Notes under the pieces: model-generated
Seen by the model: the letters and a program-made list of their open reading frames with translations, nothing else
What the model was told of the DNA's origin: nothing
Database searches by the model: none
Part shown: positions 35,297-44,982 of the stretch, piece after piece
Numbering within the stretch: the stretch's first letter is position 1
Layout of the letters: each line of letters opens with the position of its first letter
Made by a program: the position numbers and the translations under genes
Source: Actinophytocola gossypii
GTDB lineage: Bacteria > Actinomycetota > Actinomycetes > Mycobacteriales > Pseudonocardiaceae
Assembly (NCBI RefSeq): GCF_025165815.1
Contig: NZ_JAFFZE010000023.1
Coordinates: forward strand, 172,191 to 236,190
DNA: 64,000 nucleotides
Direction of reading: 5' to 3'

Positions 35297-35971
35297 ATGA
35301 CCGACGCGGAACGGGCACTGCCGCTGCGGGAGCGCAAGAAGCTGCGCACCCGGCAAGCCCTTGCGGACACAGCGCTGCGGCTGTTCCTGGACAAGGGCTT
35401 CCACGAGACGACCCTCGACGAGCTGGTCGACGCCGTGGAGGTCTCCAAGCGCACCTTCTTCCGGATGTATCCGTCCAAAGAGGACGTCGCGATGGCGGCG
35501 GAACTCGAACTCTGGGACGCCCACGTCGCCGAGGCGGAGGCACGAGAACTCCACGGCCCCGTACTCGACTTCCTGCGGGAGACCCTGATCGCCGCGGTCA
35601 CGGGGCTCGGTGCGGACTGGGACAGACGGTTCCTCGCCACCCGAGGACTCATCGCGCGCACCCCGGCCCTGTGGGACCGCAGCCTGCTGCTGTCGGTCAC
35701 CGTCCAGTCCAGGCTCGTCACCGATCTGGAGATCAAACTCGGGATCAACAGCCGGGAGGACGTGCGGCTACGGCTGCTGGGCGAGCTGTCCCTCGCCGCC
35801 TGGCGCTGCGCGGCCAAGAACTGGATCTCCGGCCGCGGCTACCAAGGACCACGGGAACCCATGCGGAAACTCGGACAGTGGAAAGGGCCAGGCGGCAGCG
35901 CCGAGCTGATCCGCCGCGTCGAGGAAGCGTTCGACGCCATCCCCGACAGCCTCACCCTCACCGCCGGGTGA
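35297..35971 (+). CDS. TetR-family transcriptional regulator
   Basis: This 224-aa regulator has an N-terminal helix-turn-helix (RQALADTALRLFLDKGF and TLDELVDAVEVSKRTFFRMY). A C-terminal ligand-binding domain of about 150 residues resembles the MftR-type C-terminal domain. A -10-like TAGAAT (35286-35291) lies 5 bp before the ATG, suggesting a leaderless or short-leader message. Its ligand is unknown, and the divergent hemerythrin-like gene is the likeliest target. Confidence 0.88.
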   Translation: MTDAERALPLRERKKLRTRQALADTALRLFLDKGFHETTLDELVDAVEVSKRTFFRMYPSKEDVAMAAELELWDAHVAEAEARELHGPVLDFLRETLIAAVTGLGADWDRRFLATRGLIARTPALWDRSLLLSVTVQSRLVTDLEIKLGINSREDVRLRLLGELSLAAWRCAAKNWISGRGYQGPREPMRKLGQWKGPGGSAELIRRVEEAFDAIPDSLTLTAG

Positions 35972-36012
35972 CAGGCACGACGTGCGCACCCCACCCGTTC
36001 CGATCGACCGGG

Positions 36013-36957
36013 TCAGCCGCGGGAGAACTGGCGGGTGATGAGGTCCTCGGAGACTCGCCAGACGCGTCGGGCGTCGTCGGTTCCGCGGAGGCGGGTGTAG
36101 AGGGGCTGCTCGGCGGGTGAGCCGCCGAGGTTGCCGAGGCCGCTCGGGCCGTAGAGCGTGCCGGGCTTGGCGTCCGGGGACGTCGCGGCGTAGAGGGCCG
36201 GGAGCTGGGCGGTGTCGACGGTGCCGACGAGGACGCCCCGCGCGGACAGGGCTCGGATGACGCGCACGCCGAGGGTGTCCCTGGTCCGACCGACCTCGGG
36301 ACGGGCGGCGAGCAGGTTGGTGGGCGCCACCCCGGGATGGGCGAGGTTGCTCGTGATGCCCCAGTCCCCCTTCGCGCTGCGCCTGGCGAGTTCGAGGCCG
36401 AAGAGGCCGAGGGCGATCTTCGACTGGCTGTAGGCCTTGCCGCCGTTGTAGGACCGTTCCCAGTTCAGGTCGTCCCAGTTGATGGCGTTACGGTTGGCGG
36501 CGATGCTGATCTGCGACGTGACGCGGGCGCGGCCGGCCCGCAGCAGCGGCAGCAGCTGGGTGACGAGGGCGACGTGACCGAGGTGGTTCGTGCCGAACTG
36601 CAGCTCGAAGCCGTCCGCGGTCGTCTGGCGGTCGGGTGGGGTCATGACGCCCGCGTTGTTGACGAGGATGTGGATGGGCCGGTCCTCCTCGCGCAGCGTC
36701 TCGGTGAGGGCAGCGACCGAGCGCAGGGACGACAGGTCGAGCGCGCGAAGCGTCACGTTCGCGTCGGGGGTCTGCCGGCGGATCGCGGCGATCGCGGTCT
36801 CGCCCTTGGTCCGGTTGCGGACGGGCATGACGACCTCCGCCCCGGCCGCGGCCAGCCGGCCGGCGATGCCGAGGCCGACGCCGTCGCTCGCGCCGGTGAT
36901 GACGGCGCGCTTGCCGGTCAGGTCCGGTACGGCGATGTCGATCTTCTTCCGGGCCAT
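36013..36957 (-). CDS. Short-chain dehydrogenase/reductase
   Basis: This NAD(P)-dependent oxidoreductase (314 aa) is of the retinol-dehydrogenase-like SDR type. The cofactor motif is [12 protein letters not shown], the structural motif NNAGV, and the active site includes Tyr-x-x-x-Lys in YSQSKIAL. The ATG at 36957 is preceded by GGGAG 5 nt upstream; a longer in-frame reading has no ribosome site. It is divergent from an XRE/MmyB regulator 163 bp away, a very common pairing in actinobacteria. The substrate is unknown. Confidence 0.9.
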   Translation of the reverse strand: MARKKIDIAVPDLTGKRAVITGASDGVGLGIAGRLAAAGAEVVMPVRNRTKGETAIAAIRRQTPDANVTLRALDLSSLRSVAALTETLREEDRPIHILVNNAGVMTPPDRQTTADGFELQFGTNHLGHVALVTQLLPLLRAGRARVTSQISIAANRNAINWDDLNWERSYNGGKAYSQSKIALGLFGLELARRSAKGDWGITSNLAHPGVAPTNLLAARPEVGRTRDTLGVRVIRALSARGVLVGTVDTAQLPALYAATSPDAKPGTLYGPSGLGNLGGSPAEQPLYTRLRGTDDARRVWRVSEDLITRQFSRG

Positions 36958-37120
36958 CTGGACTCCCTGCTCGTCGTGGTGTGCCTCCACCGTGGTCCAG
37001 TACGCGGTGTCTATCCAGGACTCGTCGGTCCGCGTCACCGGAAAGTGGGATGGGCGGTCCGTGGTTACCGGTTCGCGCGGAGGTTAGAAAGGGAGGCGAC
37101 ACCGGGGAAGGGAGCAGCTG

Positions 37121-37960
37121 GTGATCGACCGCGCCGGTCTGGCGGCGTTCCTGCGGCATCGCAGGGAGGCGCTGCTGCCCGAGGACGTCGGTCTCCGGCG
37201 TGGGCCGCGGCGCAGGACCAGCGGCCTGCGGCGCGAGGAGGTCGCGGCGCTGTGCAACATGTCCACCGACTACTACGCGCGGCTGGAACAGGAACGCGGG
37301 CCGCACCCGTCCCCGCAGATGATCGCGGCGATCGCGCAGGGTATGCACCTGTCGCTGGACGAGCGCGACCACCTGTTCCGGCTTGCCGGGCACAGCCCGC
37401 CCACGCGTGGATCGGTCAGCGAGCACGTCACTCCCGGTCTCGCCCGGATCTTCGACCGGCTGCGGGACACGCCGGCCGAGATCGTCACCGAGCTCGGGGA
37501 GACCCTGCGGCAGACCCCGCCGGGCGTCGCGCTCACCGGTGACGCGACCCGGTACAGCGGGCCGGATCGGAGCCTCGGCTACCGGTGGTTCACCGATCCG
37601 GCCGCCCGGGCGCTGTACGAACCGGGCGACCACGACTTCCTGGGCCGGATGTTCGCCTCCGGCCTGCGCGAGGTCCTCGCCCGGCGCGGACCCGGCTCAC
37701 GCGCGGCGCACTACGCCGAACTGCTCATCGCCAGGAGCGAGGAGTTCCGGACCGTGTGGAGCGCGCAGGAGGTCGGCATCCGCCCGAACGAGGTCAAGCG
37801 GTTCGTCCACCCCACGCTCGGTCCCCTGGAACTGCACTGCCAGACGCTGCTCGACCCCCACCAGTCCCACCAGCTGCTGGTCTACACCGCGACACCGGGC
37901 ACCGAGAGCTACGAGAAGCTGCGACTATTGTCCGTCATCGGCACGCAGACGGTCCCCTAG
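37121..37960 (+). CDS. XRE-family regulator with MmyB-like ligand domain
   Basis: This 279-aa protein has an N-terminal XRE helix-turn-helix (about 10-85; LRREEVAALCNMSTDYYARL). Its C-terminal MmyB-like PAS-type domain (about 105-270) carries the family wording YRWFTDPAAR and VKRFVHPTLGPLEL. MmyB domains bind fatty-acid-like ligands. The GTG at 37121 follows GGGAG. It probably controls the divergent SDR. Its 3' end overlaps the convergent CdiI-like gene by 36 nt. Confidence 0.92.
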   Translation: MIDRAGLAAFLRHRREALLPEDVGLRRGPRRRTSGLRREEVAALCNMSTDYYARLEQERGPHPSPQMIAAIAQGMHLSLDERDHLFRLAGHSPPTRGSVSEHVTPGLARIFDRLRDTPAEIVTELGETLRQTPPGVALTGDATRYSGPDRSLGYRWFTDPAARALYEPGDHDFLGRMFASGLREVLARRGPGSRAAHYAELLIARSEEFRTVWSAQEVGIRPNEVKRFVHPTLGPLELHCQTLLDPHQSHQLLVYTATPGTESYEKLRLLSVIGTQTVP

Positions 37961-38317
37961 CGCCCGGAGCCGACGACCATCGTCCGTGTTCGGAGAAGCC
38001 TCGGCGAGAACCGACGCGAGCCGCTGCCGTTCCGGCTCCAGGTCGTGCCACGCGGTGTCCGGTAGCCGCACCACCGCGTTGAGAAGGTCCCCGGGGTAGC
38101 AGTCACCCTGGGCCAACGGATCCGCGCACAACACCCGCACGGCTCGCGGGAGCAGCGCGGCCACTCCGATGGCCTGTCCGAGCATGATGCGCAGGTCCTC
38201 CACCGTGAAGTCCACGACGGCTTTGCGCCGCAGCTCCGCGCACCGCCGGACGAGGTACGTCGCGTCCGGGGACGGCTCGGGCCAGACGTCCCGCTCGAGC
38301 TGTTCGATCGTGGACAC
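37925..38317 (-). CDS. CdiI-type contact-dependent inhibition immunity protein (CdiI_3-like)
   Basis: This 130-aa acidic protein resembles the family annotated as contact-dependent growth inhibition immunity proteins, with conserved ELRRKAVVDFTVEDLRIMLG, AALLPRAVRVL and GDCYPGDLLNAVV. Immunity proteins neutralise a partner toxin. No toxin, CdiA-like protein or secretion gene lies nearby, so it is an orphan here and may protect against neighbours' toxins. The assignment is by recognition of the motif pattern only. Confidence 0.7.
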   Translation of the reverse strand: MSTIEQLERDVWPEPSPDATYLVRRCAELRRKAVVDFTVEDLRIMLGQAIGVAALLPRAVRVLCADPLAQGDCYPGDLLNAVVRLPDTAWHDLEPERQRLASVLAEASPNTDDGRRLRALGDRLRADDGQ

Positions 38318-38353
38318 TCGCCGACCCTATGGCAGGCACGTGGGCCAGGTAAA

Positions 38354-38365
38354 CTAACATGTTAG
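38354..38365. promoter_or_regulatory. Dyad CTAACATGTTAG overlapping the GntR start codon
   Basis: This is a perfect 12-bp palindrome whose centre is the ATG at 38359. A TAAACT -10-like box (38350-38355) overlaps its left edge. It is the expected position for autorepression by the GntR protein. Confidence 0.55.
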
Positions 38366-39015
38366 ATGTGAGCCCGCTGCCGAAGATCGCTCGTCCGCTG
38401 TTGCGCGACGAGGCGTACGACCGGATCCGGCACGCCATCATCGACGGGAGCCTCGCGCCGGGGGCTCCGCTGCGGGACGCCGAACTGGCCGGTGAGCTGG
38501 GCCTTTCCCGCGCACCCGTGCGACAGGCCCTGCTGCGGCTGGCCGAGGACGGGCTGGTCGAGTCCAAGCCGCAGAGCTACACGCGGGTCGCCCGGTTCGC
38601 GCCGGACGACGTGCGTGACGCGGTGCGTCTGGTCCGGACGCTCCACGAGTTCGCGGTGCGGGAGGCGCTCCCCCGCCTCGCGCCACCGGACGTGGCCGAG
38701 ATGCGCGCGGCCAACGAACGCTTCGCCACCGCTGTCGACGCCGGAGACGTCACCGGCGCGATCGCCGCGGACGACGACCTGCACGACGTTCCCGTCCGCG
38801 CCTGCGGGAACCGCGCGGTCGCCGCGACCCTCGACCGCTACACGCCGTTGCTGCGACGTCTCGAGCACGCGCGGTTCGGTTCGCTGCCCGCGCACCGGTC
38901 GGTGCGGCGGCACGCGGAGCTGATCGAGGCGATCGCGGCGGGCGACGCGGCCACCGCCGTCCGGGTCACGTCGACCATCTGGACCGACCTCGAAACCCTT
39001 CTGGAGACGCCATGA
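38359..39015 (+). CDS. GntR-family (FadR/FCD) transcriptional regulator
   Basis: This 218-aa regulator has an N-terminal winged helix ([20 protein letters not shown]) and a C-terminal all-helical FCD domain with metal/ligand-binding His and Asp residues ([19 protein letters not shown]). The ATG at 38359 is inside a palindrome; a GTG at 38368 is the alternative start. It overlaps the ACC deaminase gene (ATGA), so it is most likely a local controller of that enzyme, possibly sensing ACC or a breakdown product. Confidence 0.88.
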   Translation: MLDVSPLPKIARPLLRDEAYDRIRHAIIDGSLAPGAPLRDAELAGELGLSRAPVRQALLRLAEDGLVESKPQSYTRVARFAPDDVRDAVRLVRTLHEFAVREALPRLAPPDVAEMRAANERFATAVDAGDVTGAIAADDDLHDVPVRACGNRAVAATLDRYTPLLRRLEHARFGSLPAHRSVRRHAELIEAIAAGDAATAVRVTSTIWTDLETLLETP

Positions 39016-40016
39016 GTCTTGCCGACTTCGCTCGCTTCCCGCTGCTGATCGGGCCGTCGCCGGTCCATCGGCTCGATCGGCTCACCGAGTACCTGGGGGG
39101 CGCGACGGTGTGGGCCAAGCGCGAGGACCTGAACTCGGGGCTCGCTTACGGGGGCAACAAGACCAGGAAGCTCGAGTACCTGGTCGCGGACGCGCTCGCG
39201 CGGGGCTGCGACACGCTCGTGTCGATCGGCGGGGTGCAGTCGAACCACACCCGGCAGGTCGCCGCGGCGGCGGCTCGGGCCGGGCTCGCGGCCGTGCTGG
39301 TGCAGGAGAGCTGGGTGGACTGGTCGGACCCGCTGCACGACCGGGTCGGGAACATCCAGCTCTCCCGGATCCTCGGCGCCGACGTGCGACTGGTCGACGC
39401 GGGATTCGGCATCGGCTTCAAGGAGAGCTGGGAGCAGGCGCTGCGGCAGGTCGAGGATCGCGGCGGCACACCGTACGCGATCCCCGCCGGCGCCTCCGAC
39501 CACCCGCTCGGCGGGCTCGGGTTCACGAACTGGGTCGCCGAGGTGGAGCGCCAGGAGCGGGAGCTCGGCGTCCACTTCGACACGGTCGTGGTGTGCTCGG
39601 TCACGGGAAGCACCCAGGCCGGGATGCTCGCCGGGGTCGCGTCGAGCGGGCGGCCGCGCCGGATCCTGGGCATCGACGCGTCGGCAAAGCCGGCCGAGAC
39701 GCGGGAGCAGATCACCCGGATCGCCAGGGCCACGGCGGAGTTGGTCGGGGCGCGGGCGATCGAGGACGCGGAGGTGCTGCTGGACGAGCGCTACCACGCC
39801 GGCGTCTACGGCATCCCGGACGAGTCCACTCTGGACGCTATCCGCACGGTCGCGCGGCTGGAGGGCATGATCACCGATCCGGTGTACGAGGGGAAGTCGA
39901 TGGCCGGGCTGATCGACCTGGTGCGTCGCGGCGAGATCCCGGCCGGCTCGAACGTGCTCTACGCCCACCTCGGCGGGCAACCCGCGATCAACGCCTACTC
40001 CAGCGTGCTCGGCTGA
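39012..40016 (+). CDS. acdS: 1-aminocyclopropane-1-carboxylate deaminase
   Basis: This PLP enzyme (334 aa; the family is about 338) cleaves the plant ethylene precursor ACC to 2-oxobutyrate and ammonia. The PLP lysine is Lys50 ([10 protein letters not shown]). The discriminating active-site segment DPVYEGKSM (Tyr-Glu) and the later HLGG (Leu) match ACC deaminase rather than D-cysteine desulfhydrase. This suggests association with plants. It is coupled to a GntR regulator; its 3' end overlaps the convergent lyase gene by 22 nt. Confidence 0.87.
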   Translation: MSLADFARFPLLIGPSPVHRLDRLTEYLGGATVWAKREDLNSGLAYGGNKTRKLEYLVADALARGCDTLVSIGGVQSNHTRQVAAAAARAGLAAVLVQESWVDWSDPLHDRVGNIQLSRILGADVRLVDAGFGIGFKESWEQALRQVEDRGGTPYAIPAGASDHPLGGLGFTNWVAEVERQERELGVHFDTVVVCSVTGSTQAGMLAGVASSGRPRRILGIDASAKPAETREQITRIARATAELVGARAIEDAEVLLDERYHAGVYGIPDESTLDAIRTVARLEGMITDPVYEGKSMAGLIDLVRRGEIPAGSNVLYAHLGGQPAINAYSSVLG

Positions 40017-41878
40017 CCGTACAGGGCGACCTCGCTGACGCTGGTCCAGTCGTTGTACGTGTTGCCGTAACCGACGATCCGCACGTAGCGGGCGGCGGCG
40101 CCGCCGAGGTCGTAGGTCTCCATCGCACTGGTGGTTCCGCCGCTGCGGTGGTCGGCCAGCGCGATCGTCCAGTCGGTGCCGTCCGAGGAGAGTTCGACGT
40201 CGAAGGTCTGGACGCGGGTGTCGCCCTGGTGCCAGGCCACGTCGAGGGTGTCGACGGTGTGCACCGAGCCGAGGTCGAACCGGATCCACACCCCGTCGCC
40301 CTCGTCGGACCAGCGGGTGGACAGGTCGCCGTCGACGGCGTTCTCCGGGACGTTGCCGTCGTCACCGCTGGCGGTCACGTCCGTCACCGGTAGGACGGGG
40401 GTCTCCGGGTCGTCGGGCTCGTCGGGGTCTTCGGGGTCGTCGGACTCCCCCGCGTCCGGGCCGACGTCGGCGGCGGTGAGCGGGCCGCGGGTGACCGGGG
40501 CGGTGGAGTGCTCGTCGGCGCCGGTGTCGGGGGTGCCGGTCCTGGCCTGGCCGTCCATGTCGTCGGTGACGACGTCGTGGTCGCCGGTGCCGGCGTCGAC
40601 CGCCGGGCTGTCGGCGCCGATCCGGTGTACCGGGTCGTCCTGGACGAGCAGTGGATCGGCCACCTCGACGCCGTCGGACGGTACGTCGCCGACGGTGGCC
40701 GAGCCGGTGGGCCAGGCGATGTTGCCGGCATAGGTCATGTTCTCCGGCGTCATCAGCTCGTTGAACAGCTTCCCCTCGCCGCCGGTCACCACGTTGTCCG
40801 CGATGACCGAGTCGACCGGGGCGAGGTCGTAGTTGGCGCCGATCTCGATGTTCGACACGTTGTCCACGAACGTGTTGTGCACGATCGTGGCCCGGTAGAC
40901 GCGGAAGTGCGCGGACAGCGCGCCGTCGGTGTCCACGTCGCCGCCGTCGACCTGGAGGGCGGCGTCGTAGCCGGAACCGGTCAGGCCCTCGAAGTGGTTG
41001 TTGTAGACCAGGTGGTCCTGGCCGTACAGGCGGATGCCGCCGGTTCCCTCCTTGCCGCCGCCGAGGAAGAAGTTGCCGTAGAACCGGCCGCGGTTGCCGT
41101 GCCGCTGGGTCAGCGTGCCCTGCGAGGTGAGGAAGGTGTTGTACCGCACCACGTTGTCGTTGCTCTTGACCGAGACGATCTCCGGGTCGCCGTCGCAGTT
41201 CTCGAACAGGTTCGACTCGATGATCGTGTGCCCGTCGGACTCCGAGATGGCGCTCTGCCCGACCCGGATCGCCTCCATCTCGTTCTCCGCGCGCGGACCG
41301 ATGTCGCGGAAGTGGTTGTGGTCGATCCGGTCGTACTGGGACTGCTCGGTCTCGGACCCGTCGATCGTGATGAAGTTGCCGAGCTCGTGCTTGTCCTCGA
41401 ACAGGTTGTGGTCGATCCGGTTGTGATGGCTGTTCTCACCCTGGATGATCACCCACTTCAGCGACTCCTCCTCGGTGAGCCGGAAGTGGTTCCTGGTCAG
41501 GCGGACGTGGTTCGACCCGGTGATCTTGAGCGTGTCGCTGTTGGTCCACTGCAGACCCTCGAACGTCACGTACGACGAGTCGAGAACCTCCAGCTGGCCG
41601 TCGGAGACGACCGCCTCGCCCCGGTTCTCGGCGACGACGACGATCGGCGCGGACTCGGTGCCGTGCCGGTCGCTCACCTCGCCGATCTCGTAGTCGCCGT
41701 CGGCCAGCACGATCCGGTCGCCCGCCACGGCGCCGGCCAGAGCCGCGGCCAGCTCGTCGGAGTCGCCGACACGGATCTCGTCGGCGGCCGCGCCCGCGCT
41801 GCCGGAGACGGTGAACGTGGCCAGGACGGTCGCGGCGACACACGCCGGAACCAGCCGGCCGAACAGGGTCCGCTTCAT
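39995..41878 (-). CDS. Secreted polysaccharide lyase family 6 (chondroitinase-B/alginate-lyase type) with F5/8 type C domain
   Basis: This exported enzyme (627 aa) has a signal peptide ending near SGAAA (about 30) and a right-handed beta-helix lyase domain (about 35-440). Repeats of the RIDHN / IESNLF / VRYNTF type are typical of PL6. Next come a linker rich in Asp, Glu and Pro ([15 protein letters not shown]) and a C-terminal discoidin-like carbohydrate-binding domain (about 490-625; [16 protein letters not shown]). It probably degrades alginate or an acidic glycosaminoglycan outside the cell. The ATG at 41878 is the family-like start. The exact substrate cannot be told. Confidence 0.9.
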   Translation of the reverse strand: MKRTLFGRLVPACVAATVLATFTVSGSAGAAADEIRVGDSDELAAALAGAVAGDRIVLADGDYEIGEVSDRHGTESAPIVVVAENRGEAVVSDGQLEVLDSSYVTFEGLQWTNSDTLKITGSNHVRLTRNHFRLTEEESLKWVIIQGENSHHNRIDHNLFEDKHELGNFITIDGSETEQSQYDRIDHNHFRDIGPRAENEMEAIRVGQSAISESDGHTIIESNLFENCDGDPEIVSVKSNDNVVRYNTFLTSQGTLTQRHGNRGRFYGNFFLGGGKEGTGGIRLYGQDHLVYNNHFEGLTGSGYDAALQVDGGDVDTDGALSAHFRVYRATIVHNTFVDNVSNIEIGANYDLAPVDSVIADNVVTGGEGKLFNELMTPENMTYAGNIAWPTGSATVGDVPSDGVEVADPLLVQDDPVHRIGADSPAVDAGTGDHDVVTDDMDGQARTGTPDTGADEHSTAPVTRGPLTAADVGPDAGESDDPEDPDEPDDPETPVLPVTDVTASGDDGNVPENAVDGDLSTRWSDEGDGVWIRFDLGSVHTVDTLDVAWHQGDTRVQTFDVELSSDGTDWTIALADHRSGGTTSAMETYDLGGAAARYVRIVGYGNTYNDWTSVSEVALYGQPSTLE

Positions 41879-41949
41879 GGACCTCACAGTGGTACCGATC
41901 GCGGTCTCGTCGTCACCCCGTGTCACCTTCCTGCCAGTCGGGATGGCGG

Positions 41950-42793
41950 TCAGCGGCCGAGGCGCTGGTATCGCCAGACCGACAGGGTCAGAAACACCAC
42001 GGTGATGCCGGCCGGCCACAGCAGGGACATCAGGAGGGCGTTGTTCTCGATCCACGCGTCGCCAACCGGGAGCGGGTTGCCGAACAGGTCGCGGGTCGCG
42101 TTGGCGGTGGAGGAGATCGGGTTCCACATGGCCACCGCGCCCAGCCAACCGGGCATCAGCGACGGCGGGGTGAACACGCTGGAGATCATCGTGAACGGGA
42201 ATACCAGCGCGAACATCAGGATCGCGGTCTCGGCGCTCTTCATCAGCAGGCCGAGGAACACGCCGACCCAGATCAGGGCGAAGCGCAGCAACAGCAAGAG
42301 CCCGAACGCGCCGATCGCCGCCGGCACGGTCTCCGCGCGCCAGCCGACGACGTGGGCGACGACCACGATCACCGTGAGGTCCAGCAGCGACTGCACGGTG
42401 TCGGACACGCCGCGCCCGGTGACCACCGCGGACGGGGCCATCGGCATCGAGCGGAACCGGTCGATGAAGCCGCGTTCCTTGTTGAACGCCATCGCCCACG
42501 CGGTGCTCATGCACCCGAACGACATGACCATCGTGAACAGGCCCGGCATCGCGAACCGCACGTACTGCTCGTGGCTGCCGGTGCCGTCGATGTTCATGGC
42601 GCTGCCGAAGACGTACACGAACATCAGCACCATGACGACCGGGAAGACGACGGCCCCACACGAGGATCGCCGGCTCCCTGACCAGGTTCAGCAGTTCCTG
42701 CCGGGCCACCGTCCAGCAGTCGACGACGGCCCAGTAGAGCCTGCGCTCCGGCTCGTCCTCCGTCGACACGACCGAGCCGGCCGGGACACTCAC
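41950..42793 (-). pseudogene. DrrB-type ABC-2 permease with a frameshift
   Basis: The GTG at 42793 overlaps the ATPase stop (GTGA), with a GAGGAGG box. The first frame encodes the normal N-terminus up to LLNLVREPAILVWG, then runs out of frame. From the other frame the protein resumes as VVFPVVMVLMFVYVFG and continues normally to the stop at 41950, with about six spans and the DrrB motif FIDRFRSMPMAPSAV. One surplus base in a G4 run (C4 at 42654-42657 on the plus strand) explains it. This could be a real inactivation, a phase switch in a homopolymer, or a sequencing error. Confidence 0.8.
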
Positions 42794-43752
42794 GCCGGCA
42801 CCTCCTCGGCGCCGTGCCCGGTCAGCTTCACGAACGCCTCGTCGAGGGTGGGTCGGCGCAACCCGATGTCCTCGACCTCGATGCCGCTCTCCTGCAACAG
42901 GGTCGCCACCGCGGTGAGCGCGGCGACCCGGTCGTCCACGGGTGCGTGCACCCGCAGCGCGGCGGCGTCGACGACCGGCTGTTCGGACGTCACGCGCGCC
43001 ACGGTCTCGGCCGTCCGGGTGAGGTCGTCCGGCCGCATCGCGACGACCTCGATGCGGTCGCCGCCCAGGGTCCGCTTGATCCCGGCCGGGGTGTCGTCGA
43101 TGACCTTGCGGCCCCGGTCGACGACCGAGATCCGGTCCGAGAGCCGGTCGGCCTCGTCCAGGTAGTGGGTGGTGAGCAGCACGGTGGTGCCGCCGGCGGT
43201 CAGCTCGCGCACCGCGGCCCACACCTCCATCCGGCCGCGCGGGTCGAGGCCCGTGGTCGGCTCGTCGAGGAACAGCACGTCGGGCGCCAGGATCATGCTG
43301 GCCGCGAGGTCCAACCGCCTGCGCATGCCGCCGCTGAACCTCCTGGGCGCGACGGTGGCGACGTCGGACAGGCCGAACCGCTCCAGCAGCTCGTCGGCGC
43401 GGCGCTTGGCCCGCCGGGTCGTGAGGTGGAACAACCTGCCGAACAGCACCAGGTTGCCGCGCGCGCTGATCCGGTCGTCGATCGCGGTGTTCTGCCCGGT
43501 GAGGCCGATGCGCCCGCGCACGGCCCGCGCCTGCCTGCGGACGTCGAGGCCGCAGACCCGGGCTTCGCCGCCGTCGAAGGCCAACAGCGTGCACAGGATG
43601 CGCACGGCGGTGGTCTTGCCCGCGCCGTTCGGCCCGAGCAGGCCGTGCACGGTGCCGGGCCGGACCGCGAGGTCGAGCCCGTGCAGCGCGACGCGCCTGC
43701 CGTACCGCTTGTGCAGGCCCTCGGCGAGGATCGAGTACTCACGGGAACTCAT
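42790..43752 (-). CDS. DrrA-type ABC exporter ATP-binding protein
   Basis: This 320-aa ATPase is of the daunorubicin-resistance type: Walker A GPNGAGKTT, FSGGMRRRLDLA signature, Walker B VLFLDEPTTGLDPRGR and LLTTHYLDEADRLSD. The C-terminal DrrA domain ends with LRRPTLDEAFVKLTGHGAEE. It pairs with the downstream, frameshifted permease to export hydrophobic compounds. It is divergent from a TetR gene, with two operator-like palindromes in the shared gap. Confidence 0.93.
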   Translation of the reverse strand: MSSREYSILAEGLHKRYGRRVALHGLDLAVRPGTVHGLLGPNGAGKTTAVRILCTLLAFDGGEARVCGLDVRRQARAVRGRIGLTGQNTAIDDRISARGNLVLFGRLFHLTTRRAKRRADELLERFGLSDVATVAPRRFSGGMRRRLDLAASMILAPDVLFLDEPTTGLDPRGRMEVWAAVRELTAGGTTVLLTTHYLDEADRLSDRISVVDRGRKVIDDTPAGIKRTLGGDRIEVVAMRPDDLTRTAETVARVTSEQPVVDAAALRVHAPVDDRVAALTAVATLLQESGIEVEDIGLRRPTLDEAFVKLTGHGAEEVPA

Positions 43753-43778
43753 GGGACCCCAGGTGAACTAGGATGACT

Positions 43779-43816
43779 GAGTACGCTGTACGTGGATATT
43801 AGAGTACTTTGTACTC
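43779..43816. promoter_or_regulatory. Two TetR-type operators between the exporter and its regulator
   Basis: GAGTAC-GCT-GTACGT (43779-43793) and GAGTAC-TTT-GTACTC (43802-43816) are 15-bp palindromes with 23 bp between centres. The second is perfect. Both lie in the divergent promoter region, upstream of the likely TetR start at 43842. Confidence 0.65.
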
Positions 43817-43841
43817 AGATAGCAAGGCGGGATCTCGTGGC

Positions 43842-44618
43842 ATGACGAAGGAGTGGGCGGGCGCGGGCGATGTCGGCCGCACCCTGGAGCTGTTGTGGAG
43901 CGGCGTCGGCGAGCCGGAGACCGGCGGGCCGACCAAACCGGGGCCGAAGCGCAGGCTGAGCATCGAGCGGATCGTCACGACGGCCGTGCGGCTCGCCGAC
44001 ACCGGCGGCCTCGACGCGCTGTCGATGCGCAACGTGGCCGCCGAGCTGAACGTCGGTGTGATGGGCCTCTACCGCTACGTGCCGAGCAAGGCCGAGCTGA
44101 TCGACCTCATGATCGACCACCTCAACGGCCCCGCCGACGAGCTGAAGGCCCACCGGGACGAGGACTGGCGCACGATCATGCTGTACACCGCGCGCAGCAT
44201 CTGGCAGCTCTACAGCGAGCACCCGTGGCTGCTCCAGGTGGGCAGGTCGCGCACCGTGCTCGGCCCCAACACGGTGGCGGGCCTCGACTTCGCGCTCGGC
44301 GCGTTCAGCGGGACCGAGCTGACGGACCGGGAGAAGACCGCCATCTTCAGCGCGGTCGAGCACCACGTCACCGGCGTGGCGCACGCACACCTCCTCCGCG
44401 AGCAGTCCGCCCAGCACACCCGGCTCTCCGAGGACGAGTTCTGGCACGTCCAGCTGCCCTACCTGGAGAAGGCGCTGTCGACCGGCATGTTCCCGCGGCT
44501 CGCCGAGCTGACCGACGAGGACGCGTTCGCCGCGGACGGTCTGGAGTCGATGCTGTTCGGGGTGAACGCCCTGTTGGACGGGATCGAGCGCCAGCTCGAG
44601 TCCCGCCGGGGCGGCTGA
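43842..44618 (+). CDS. TetR-family regulator of the DrrAB-type exporter
   Basis: This 258-aa repressor has a leader of about 35 residues and then the helix-turn-helix (SMRNVAAELNVGVMGLYRYV), with a C-terminal TetR_C_1-like ligand-binding domain (about 110-250). The ATG at 43842 is chosen because an upstream TTG (43809) lies inside an operator. It is divergent from drrA, the standard arrangement for drug-induced derepression of an exporter. Confidence 0.9.
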   Translation: MTKEWAGAGDVGRTLELLWSGVGEPETGGPTKPGPKRRLSIERIVTTAVRLADTGGLDALSMRNVAAELNVGVMGLYRYVPSKAELIDLMIDHLNGPADELKAHRDEDWRTIMLYTARSIWQLYSEHPWLLQVGRSRTVLGPNTVAGLDFALGAFSGTELTDREKTAIFSAVEHHVTGVAHAHLLREQSAQHTRLSEDEFWHVQLPYLEKALSTGMFPRLAELTDEDAFAADGLESMLFGVNALLDGIERQLESRRGG

Positions 44619-44628
44619 CCGTCGGGCC

Positions 44629-44982
44629 TCAGGTGCCGGGGAACGCCACCGACACCACGACCTCGTCGATCACCGTCGTGACGACGTCGAGTGGTCCCGG
44701 GTCGAGGCCGTGTTCGGCGAGCCACAGGGTGATCGGGACGTCGGCGAGCTTCGCGGCGCACTCGGTGCGGGTCCAGCGGGGCCAGAACTCCTCGGGGGAG
44801 GCGCCGTACCGGGCGGCCAGTGCGGGCGGGACGCGCTGGTCGGCGAGTTCGGCGTCGATGACCGCCCCGGGCGGGCCGTACCAGCCGACCACGCGGCCGT
44901 CGGCGAGGTGGGAGCGGGTGACGGCGTCGGGCAGCGAGCCGCCGATGCGGAGGTGGCGCTTCGCGTCAGACGGAGCCGGCAC
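44629..44982 (-). CDS. Minimal 4'-phosphopantetheinyl transferase-like protein
   Basis: This is a 117-aa protein. The segment EEFWPRWTRTECAAKL matches the W-x-x-K/T-E-x-x-x-K core of phosphopantetheinyl transferases, and an upstream IDAEL may correspond to the metal-binding Asp. It is about half the length of Sfp-type enzymes and similar to AcpS in size. Because it is the last gene of an operon that includes an acyl carrier protein, activation of that carrier is an attractive role. The match is partial and the enzyme could be degenerate. The GTG start overlaps the SDR gene by 17 nt. Confidence 0.5.
   Translation of the reverse strand: MPAPSDAKRHLRIGGSLPDAVTRSHLADGRVVGWYGPPGAVIDAELADQRVPPALAARYGASPEEFWPRWTRTECAAKLADVPITLWLAEHGLDPGPLDVVTTVIDEVVVSVAFPGT

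Noticed and set aside
41950..42793. Programmed ribosomal frameshift making the full permease
   Set aside because: The four-G run has no slippery heptamer or downstream structure that I can see, and the family does not use frameshifting.
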